Assembly (NCBI GenBank): GCA_040307715.1
Contig: JAWRJC010000019.1
Span: 1 to 15,992, forward strand
Length of the DNA: 15,992 nt
Reading direction: 5' to 3'
From: RUG13615 sp040307715
GTDB lineage: Bacteria; Bacillota; Clostridia; Peptostreptococcales; Anaerovoracaceae
This document shows positions 12,143-15,992 of this stretch, one piece after another. A program made the translations under genes and the position numbers. Numbering within the stretch: position 1 is the first letter of the stretch; each line of letters begins with the position of its first letter. The notes under the pieces are model-generated. The model was given only the letters and a program-made list of their open reading frames with translations, was not told the DNA's origin and did not search any database.

Positions 12143-13057
12143 ATGTATTCCTACGAAGGGCTTTTGCGGCAGTTGGCAAAGACAGGACACAAAAAGACCG
12201 ATCTCACCACCGAACTCGGTCTGTCTTCGCGTACGGTCGCCAAGATCGCCAAAGGGGAAAAACTGTCCGTCCGCGTGATGGAGAAGGCGGCAGCTTATCT
12301 GGCGGTCCCGGCGGACAGCCTGTACCGGAAAATCTCGGACAACGCGCTGCTCCAGACGCTGTGGGACGAAAAGGACGCCGGCATTTCCGGCGGTATCTAC
12401 CACGAACTGCAGGTCCGGATGACGTACAATTCCAACCACATGGAGGGCAGCACCCTGACGGAAGCGCAGACGCGGATGATCTTTGAGACGAATACACTGG
12501 ACGCGGGGGACGGCGTGCCGGTCGACGACATCCTCGAGACGGTGCATCACTTCCGCGCATTTGACTATGTGATCGACCACGCGGAGGAGCCGCTGACCGA
12601 AGCGATGATCAAAGAGCTGCACCGGATCCTCAAGCGCGACACGAAGGACAGCACGCTGCCCTGGTTCGCGGTGGGCGATTACAAGAAGCGCGCCAACTTC
12701 GTCGGCGGGAAGAAGACAACCGCCCCGGAGAAGGTCGCGGCGGAGATGGCGGCGCTGCTCAGTTGGTACGACGCTCTGCAGGAAGTGACGATCTATGACA
12801 TCATCGCGTTCCATCGGGCATTCGAAAAGATCCACCCGTTCCAGGACGGCAACGGCCGGGTGGGCAGATTGATCGCCTTCAAAGAGTGCCTTCGCTGTCA
12901 CATCGTGCCGTTCCTTATCGAAGACACGAAAAAAGCCTTCTACTACCGCGGCCTTGCGGAATGGGACCGGGAAGAAGGCTTTCTGATAGACACTTGCCTG
13001 GACGGGCAGGACACCGTGAAAAGGCTGCTGGCGGACCTGGGACTCGCTGCCGGCTGA
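12143..13057 (+). CDS. HTH-Fic fusion protein (class II Fic, putative AMPylase)
   Basis: A 304-residue protein. Residues about 3-58 form a Cro/C1-type (YozG-like) helix-turn-helix with KKTDLTTELGLSSRTVAKI as its core. From about 90 onwards is a Fic domain, which usually transfers AMP from ATP to target proteins. The catalytic loop HPFQDGNGRVGR (231-242) has the full HxFx(D/E)GNGRxxR motif with His231, Asp235 and Arg242. The inhibitory motif SNHMEG (97-102; Glu101) lies N-terminal to it, which marks a self-inhibited class II Fic. ATG 12143 follows GGAGG by six bases; ATG 12139 is out of frame. It is transcribed alone from within the 14-bp inverted repeat, so autoregulation through its own HTH is likely. 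Its target is unknown. No antitoxin-like partner gene is adjacent; inhibition is built in. Confidence 0.9.
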   Translation: MYSYEGLLRQLAKTGHKKTDLTTELGLSSRTVAKIAKGEKLSVRVMEKAAAYLAVPADSLYRKISDNALLQTLWDEKDAGISGGIYHELQVRMTYNSNHMEGSTLTEAQTRMIFETNTLDAGDGVPVDDILETVHHFRAFDYVIDHAEEPLTEAMIKELHRILKRDTKDSTLPWFAVGDYKKRANFVGGKKTTAPEKVAAEMAALLSWYDALQEVTIYDIIAFHRAFEKIHPFQDGNGRVGRLIAFKECLRCHIVPFLIEDTKKAFYYRGLAEWDREEGFLIDTCLDGQDTVKRLLADLGLAAG

Positions 13058-13067
13058 GTACGGCAGC
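13046..13067. other. Hairpin between the convergent Fic and SRAP genes
   Basis: GCTGCCG (13046-13052) and CGGCAGC (13061-13067) form a perfect 7-bp stem with an 8-base loop covering the Fic stop codon. Neither side has a T-run, so it is at best a weak bidirectional terminator between genes whose stops are 18 bases apart. Confidence 0.35.
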
Positions 13068-13075
13068 TCACATTC

Positions 13076-13690
13076 TCAGATGCCCAGCATCATGCCGATC
13101 TGGCCCTCGTCCTGTTCGCACAGGAGCGAGCGCTGTTTGCGTGTCAGGAATTCCTCCAGCCGGCTCTCGTCGAAGATCCAGGGATGGACATCCTTGGGCC
13201 CGAGCAGCACGGGCATCCTGTCGTGGATAGGACGCATCACGTCGTTGGCTTCGGTCGTCAGGATCACATAGTGCGGACCGTCTTCTTCCTGGCGGTAAAA
13301 ACCGGCAAGCAGGACAAGACCGTGGTTGGCATTATAGAAGCGGTATCTGGCTTTGTGCGCGTCCCACTCATAGAACCCGCTCGCGGGGACGATGCAGCGC
13401 CGCTGCAGCAGGCTTTCCGCAAACGTCTTTTTCTCGAGAGCGGTCTCGGCGCGCGCGTTGATCAGGAGCCCGCTGCCGTAAGGGTTGGCAAAGCCCCAGC
13501 GCATCGCGGTCGTCATGACGTGGCCGCCGATGTCGTAGGAAGCATGGACGGTCAGCGACTTATCCGAGGGGGATATGTCCCTTGTTTGGTCCTGATAGGG
13601 ATCCGCGGACGGGCGGGTGACGTGGGTGCGCCGCAGCAGCCCGTCGAGTTTGGCATCAAAACCGGTTTCGATATAGTATCTTCCGCACAT
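13076..13690 (-). CDS. SRAP-domain (HMCES/YedK) abasic-site DNA crosslinking protein
   Basis: SOS-response-associated peptidase family, 204 residues (E. coli YedK 222). The protein shields abasic sites in single-stranded DNA by forming a thiazolidine link through its N-terminal cysteine. It begins MCGRYY, so Cys2 becomes the terminal catalytic residue after Met removal. That fixes the start at 13690, although the frame stays open far upstream, and CGGAGGTG lies just before it. Other active-site residues are present: Asn78 (LINAR), Glu108 (GFYEW) and His156 (PIHDRMP). It is oriented against its neighbours, converging on the Fic gene and diverging from the short-chain dehydrogenase. A -10-like TATAAT is on its upstream side, but I see no LexA box I would vouch for. 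Function follows family knowledge; identification is firm. Confidence 0.93.
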   Translation of the reverse strand: MCGRYYIETGFDAKLDGLLRRTHVTRPSADPYQDQTRDISPSDKSLTVHASYDIGGHVMTTAMRWGFANPYGSGLLINARAETALEKKTFAESLLQRRCIVPASGFYEWDAHKARYRFYNANHGLVLLAGFYRQEEDGPHYVILTTEANDVMRPIHDRMPVLLGPKDVHPWIFDESRLEEFLTRKQRSLLCEQDEGQIGMMLGI

Positions 13691-13723
13691 GAGGCACCTC
13701 CGAAAAGGACAGCGGTTCTTTTT

Positions 13724-13761
13724 CTCTATTATAATGCAAGGCTGCGCTTTAGGGCTATAAT
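13724..13761. promoter_or_regulatory. Divergent promoter region, SRAP gene versus SDR gene
   Basis: An ATTATAAT block (about 13727-13734) gives a TATAAT -10 box readable on the minus strand toward the SRAP gene. A second TATAAT at 13756-13761 on the plus strand faces the short-chain dehydrogenase. No good -35 hexamer is seen at the right distance for either, so both may be weak or activator-dependent. Confidence 0.45.
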
Positions 13762-13846
13762 AAAGAAAAGAATTGCATGACCGGCGGGCAGGCCAAAAAT
13801 GCACCGCCCGCAGGAGCGGTCCGGCAGGGAGAAGAAGGAGACAGAG

Positions 13847-14701
13847 ATGAGTAAAACGGGGAAACGCCTCTACGGCGAACACGTCTTCGTGACCGGCGCC
13901 ACGTCCGGCATCGGCCAGTCGTGCGCGCGGGCGTTCGCGTCCGAGGGCTACCAGGTGGTAGGGGTGTCGCGGTCCGCGGAGGAAATGACCGAGCGGTATC
14001 CCGGGGGCGGCAGTCTGACACTGAAGCCGCTCGATGTGACCGATGAAGAAGCCGTGCGGGCATTCGTGGCATCGCTCCCCGGCGTGGACATCGCGATCCT
14101 CTGCGCCGGCATGGGCGTCGCGGGCCCGGCGGAGATCACCCCGATGGATGTGACCCGCCGGCAGATGGAAGTCAACTATTTCGGCACGCTCAATGCCGCG
14201 CAGCCGTGCCTTGGCAGGATGCGCCGGCAGGGGAAGGGCCTGCTGCTCGTGATCGGGTCGATCGCGGGAAGGGTCAGTGTCCCGATGCAGAGCCAGTATT
14301 CCTCGAGCAAGTACGCGCTGGAAGCGTTCACCGATGCGGTCCGCATGGAGATGCGGCCGTTCGGCGTGCGCTGCTCGATCATCGAACCGGGCGACACCAA
14401 GACCGGTTTTACGGCGGCGCGCATCACGGAGGAGATCGACAAGGCCTTTGCCGAAGATGAAGAGGCAGCGGCGGCGTATCAGGAAACGATGGAAAAGAGC
14501 ATCGCGAAGATGGCGGCGGACGAGCAGAGCGGCCGGGGTCCCAGCAGCGTGGCGGACGTCGCGCTGGCGCTGGCCGCAAAGAAAGAACCGCCGGCGAGAG
14601 TCCCGGTGGGGATCGACTACAAGGCTCTGATGGTGCTGCTGCGGCTGCTGCCCGACCGCGCGAAAGAGACCATCCTCAGCAAACTGTACCTGCCCGGCTG
14701 A
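13847..14701 (+). CDS. Short-chain dehydrogenase/reductase (SDR family)
   Basis: A classical NAD(P)-dependent oxidoreductase of 284 residues acting on an alcohol or carbonyl group. It has the cofactor motif TGATSGIG (16-23), SRS at 41-43 hinting at NADP preference, LCAG in place of NNAG (85-88), Asn110, Ser138 (IGSIAG) and the catalytic YSSSK (Tyr151, Lys155), then EPGDTKTGF after the active site. The C-terminus (about 250-284) is longer than in minimal SDRs and ends with LLRLLPDRAKETILSKLY. ATG 13847 has AGGAG six bases ahead; an in-frame ATG at 13799 lacks a ribosome site. It is followed by the FAH-family gene after 56 bases in the same direction, so a two-gene operon is likely. The substrate is unknown. 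Confidence 0.9.
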   Translation: MSKTGKRLYGEHVFVTGATSGIGQSCARAFASEGYQVVGVSRSAEEMTERYPGGGSLTLKPLDVTDEEAVRAFVASLPGVDIAILCAGMGVAGPAEITPMDVTRRQMEVNYFGTLNAAQPCLGRMRRQGKGLLLVIGSIAGRVSVPMQSQYSSSKYALEAFTDAVRMEMRPFGVRCSIIEPGDTKTGFTAARITEEIDKAFAEDEEAAAAYQETMEKSIAKMAADEQSGRGPSSVADVALALAAKKEPPARVPVGIDYKALMVLLRLLPDRAKETILSKLYLPG

Positions 14702-14711
14702 CAGGGCGTGA

Positions 14712-14730
14712 GGCGCCGCGGACCGGCGCC
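14712..14730 (+). other. GC-rich hairpin between the SDR and FAH-family genes
   Basis: GGCGCCG (14712-14718), loop CGGAC, CGGCGCC (14724-14730): a perfect all-GC 7-bp stem with no U-run, in the 56-base gap. It may be an mRNA processing or stability element. Confidence 0.4.
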
Positions 14731-14757
14731 GGATATCTATAACAGGGGATACCAACA

Positions 14758-15675
14758 ATGAGACTTGCGACCATCAAACTGGGCGGCAGCGAGACCGCCG
14801 GCATCGTCACAAAAGAAGGCATCCTGCCTATCCGCGACCTCAACGCCGCGAAGGGCATGGACTGGACCACGCAACTGTTCGACCTGATCGACAGCGGGGA
14901 ACTCGCGGATCTGACCGAGTGGTACAACGCGGGCGGCAAAGCCGCCTGCGAATCGCTGGACGAGGCGATCCCTTTCGAGCAGGCCGTCTACGCGCCGCTC
15001 TACCGCAACCCGCGCCGCATCTTCGGCATCGGGCTCAACTACGTCGACCACGCGGGCGACATCGGGGACGCCGCGCCGCAGGGATTTCCGGGAAGCTTTT
15101 TCAAAATGGCGGACACGCTGATCGGCTACGGGGACGAGATCCGGCTCCCCGCACTCAAAGAAGCCACGCGCACCACGGCGGAGGCGGAGCTCGGCGTCAT
15201 CCTGGGCAAAAAGTGCCGCGATGTTGCCGAGGAAAACTGGCTCGACGCGGTGGCCGGCTATACGACGATCCTCGACATGACCGAGGAATCGATCTTAAAG
15301 GGCAACGAATACGTGCAGGGCAACCCGCGGTATCTGACGATCGTCAAGAACTTCCCGACGTTCTTCTCGTTCGGCCCGCAGCTCGTGACGCCGGACGAAG
15401 TGCCGGATGTGCTCAAACTGGAAGTGCAGAGCGTCCGCAACGGCGAGGTCTATGCAAAGAACGTCGTCGCCAACATGACGCACCGCCCGGCGCGCCTCGT
15501 GTCGCTGCATTCGAGCATCCAGGGCTGGTACCCCGGTGACGTGCTGTCGACAGGCACGCCAAGGGCCTTTCCGATCGCGGACGGCGACGTGGCGGAATGC
15601 CGCATCGCGGGGCCGGACGGCTTTGCGATGGCGCCGCTTATCAATCCTGTGAAAGACTTGAAAAAGCAGGGCTGA
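14758..15675 (+). CDS. Fumarylacetoacetate hydrolase (FAH)-family enzyme
   Basis: A 305-residue member of the FAH superfamily, which includes acylpyruvases, 2-oxo-hepta-3-ene-1,7-dioate hydratase/isomerase and oxaloacetate tautomerases, and cleaves or isomerises 2-oxo or 1,3-diketo acids with Mg2+ or Mn2+. The N-terminal about 80 residues are the usual cap. The core begins at RIFGIGLNYVDHA (87-99), the metal ligands are Glu142 and Glu144 (AEAELG) and Asp173 (ILDMT), and STGTPRAF (264-271) with the DGDVAECRI turn completes the site. AGGGG precedes the ATG by about ten bases. It sits downstream of the short-chain dehydrogenase. The pair may process a short oxo- or hydroxy-acid, perhaps from aromatic breakdown, but many such enzymes are simple housekeeping tautomerases. 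No terminator is obvious right after the stop. Confidence 0.9.
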   Translation: MRLATIKLGGSETAGIVTKEGILPIRDLNAAKGMDWTTQLFDLIDSGELADLTEWYNAGGKAACESLDEAIPFEQAVYAPLYRNPRRIFGIGLNYVDHAGDIGDAAPQGFPGSFFKMADTLIGYGDEIRLPALKEATRTTAEAELGVILGKKCRDVAEENWLDAVAGYTTILDMTEESILKGNEYVQGNPRYLTIVKNFPTFFSFGPQLVTPDEVPDVLKLEVQSVRNGEVYAKNVVANMTHRPARLVSLHSSIQGWYPGDVLSTGTPRAFPIADGDVAECRIAGPDGFAMAPLINPVKDLKKQG

Positions 15676-15710
15676 CAGAGCAGACAAAAGAGGGACAAAA
15701 AGGGCAGATG

Positions 15711-15728
15711 CAAAGCGTTTCCGCTTTG
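15711..15728. other. Inverted repeat upstream of the riboswitch promoter element
   Basis: CAAAGCG (15711-15717), TTTC, CGCTTTG (15722-15728): perfect 7-bp arms. It lies 16 bases upstream of the TATAAT at 15744. No T-run follows, so it could be an operator over the -35 region or a poor terminator for the FAH-family gene. Confidence 0.4.
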
Positions 15729-15743
15729 ACATCTCTCTTTGCA

Positions 15744-15749
15744 TATAAT
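15744..15749 (+). promoter_or_regulatory. -10 element before the cobalamin riboswitch
   Basis: Perfect TATAAT at 15744-15749. The nearby TTGACA (15726-15731) is only 12 bp away, too close to serve as its -35. Transcription would start near 15756, just before the riboswitch. Confidence 0.5.
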
Positions 15750-15760
15750 AGAATGATGGA

Positions 15761-15946
15761 GCAGGGGAAACCCTGCTGAAAAAGGGAGGAGAAGCCGGTG
15801 AGAAGCCGGCACTGTGTCTCAGCAACCGTGATGGTCATGCCCGCTCAGGGCACTGATCTAAGCCGGGTCGCCTTCCCACAGAGTTACGTTTGTCTTCTGA
15901 GATAGGACAGCGGTGGACCGGCAGCTGTGACAGAAGAGTCCAGGGC
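15761..15946 (+). ncRNA. Cobalamin riboswitch
   Basis: Matches the B12-box RNA by conserved pieces in order: AAAAAGGGAG (15780-15788), GCCGGTGAGAAGCCGGC stem-loop (15794-15810), CACTGT then AGCAACCGTGATGG, GGCACTG (15849-15855), CCGGG and CCTTCCC (15871-15877). Downstream, CTTCTG (15894-15899) pairs with CAGAAG (15931-15936), and ACAGC (15907-15911) with GCTGT (15924-15928). CCCTG (15771-15775) can pair with CAGGG (15941-15945) as closing stem P1, or instead form a local GCAGGG-GAAA-CCCTGC hairpin. It normally lowers expression of a cobalamin uptake or synthesis gene, or of a B12-independent alternative enzyme, when cobalamin is abundant. The controlled gene lies beyond the window. Boundaries are approximate; the subclass (AdoCbl or MeCbl) is not assigned. 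Confidence 0.75.
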
Positions 15947-15992
15947 CAACAGCATACGGTCAACCTAAGCCATGCACCTCAGAAGCGTGGCC
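15947..15992 (+). promoter_or_regulatory. Start of the riboswitch expression platform
   Basis: CCATGC (15971-15976) and GCGTGG (15986-15991 approximately) can form a 6-bp hairpin at the very edge. Whether it is a terminator or a ribosome-site mask depends on sequence outside the window. An ATG at 15972 opens only seven codons here and has no ribosome site, so I do not call a gene. Confidence 0.3.

Noticed and set aside
12143..13057. Fic/antitoxin (FicTA) toxin pair
   Set aside because: The inhibitory SNHMEG motif is within the same chain and no small antitoxin gene precedes it; the mobA terminator is immediately upstream.
13799..13846. Longer SDR start at 13799
   Set aside because: No ribosome site, and the extra 16 residues include the AGGAG of the true start.
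13691..14758. N-terminal extension of the SRAP frame over the SDR gene (560 codons in total)
   Set aside because: SRAP chemistry needs the cysteine after the first Met to become N-terminal, and MCGRYY at 13690 has a strong ribosome site; the upstream frame is antisense to the SDR.
15726..15749. TTGACA plus TATAAT as a consensus promoter
   Set aside because: The spacing is only 12 bp, too short for sigma70/A; only the -10 box was kept.
15972..15992. Gene start ATG at 15972
   Set aside because: No ribosome site, seven codons only, and the bases can form the riboswitch platform hairpin.
1..15992. CRISPR array, tRNA, IS element or prophage
   Set aside because: No regularly spaced repeats, no cloverleaf-like segment, and no transposase, integrase or phage structural motif were seen on either strand.

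Overview
The window looks like chromosomal DNA of an anaerobic, moderately GC-rich Bacillota (Clostridia or Negativicutes-like) bacterium. The reasons are purine-rich AGGAGG-type ribosome binding sites, tight U-run terminators and sigma70/A-type promoters, a cobalamin riboswitch, a TRAP solute receptor, and a cytoplasmic molybdenum/iron-sulfur enzyme system with no respiratory membrane subunit. Finer placement is not possible from the sequence alone. Nothing phage-like, no IS element, no CRISPR and no tRNA or rRNA was seen.

Layout. 1-1000: 3' part of a TRAP substrate-binding protein (dctP) with a suspicious 79-base repeat at the very edge of the window, then a strong cUUCGg terminator. 1038-2426: a monocistronic class I/II aminotransferase with its own promoter, a leader of about 115 nt and a terminator. 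2460-4037: marR regulator plus lipoate-protein ligase (lplA), 3 nt apart. 4076-12069: a seven-gene redox unit read from a consensus promoter (TTGACA-17-TATAAT) with a perfect MarR/SlyA-type palindrome just downstream. The genes are a CxxC AhpD/carboxymuconolactone-decarboxylase-family protein, a dihydrolipoyl dehydrogenase carrying two N-terminal lipoyl-like domains, a molybdopterin oxidoreductase, two 16-cysteine ferredoxin-type subunits, an FAD/NAD(P) oxidoreductase and MobA. A terminator overlaps the mobA stop codon. 12082-13057: an HTH-Fic protein behind a 14+14 bp inverted repeat. 13076-13690 (minus strand): a SRAP/YedK DNA-crosslink protein. 13847-15675: a short-chain dehydrogenase and a fumarylacetoacetate-hydrolase-family enzyme. 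15744-15992: promoter element and a cobalamin riboswitch whose target gene lies beyond the window.

How the genes may work together. LplA could lipoylate the arm of the Lpd fusion. The AhpD-like dithiol protein could exchange electrons with that arm, as AhpD does with lipoyl carriers in mycobacteria. The Mo enzyme, Fe-S subunits and FAD/NAD(P) oxidoreductase form a soluble electron chain, and MobA finishes the Mo cofactor. The MarR protein is the natural candidate to control the set. The substrate of the Mo enzyme cannot be read from the sequence. A link to aromatic or organic-acid metabolism is suggested only weakly, by the MarR, FAH-family and TRAP neighbours. This lipoyl/dithiol-plus-molybdoenzyme module is the most promising candidate for something not yet described.
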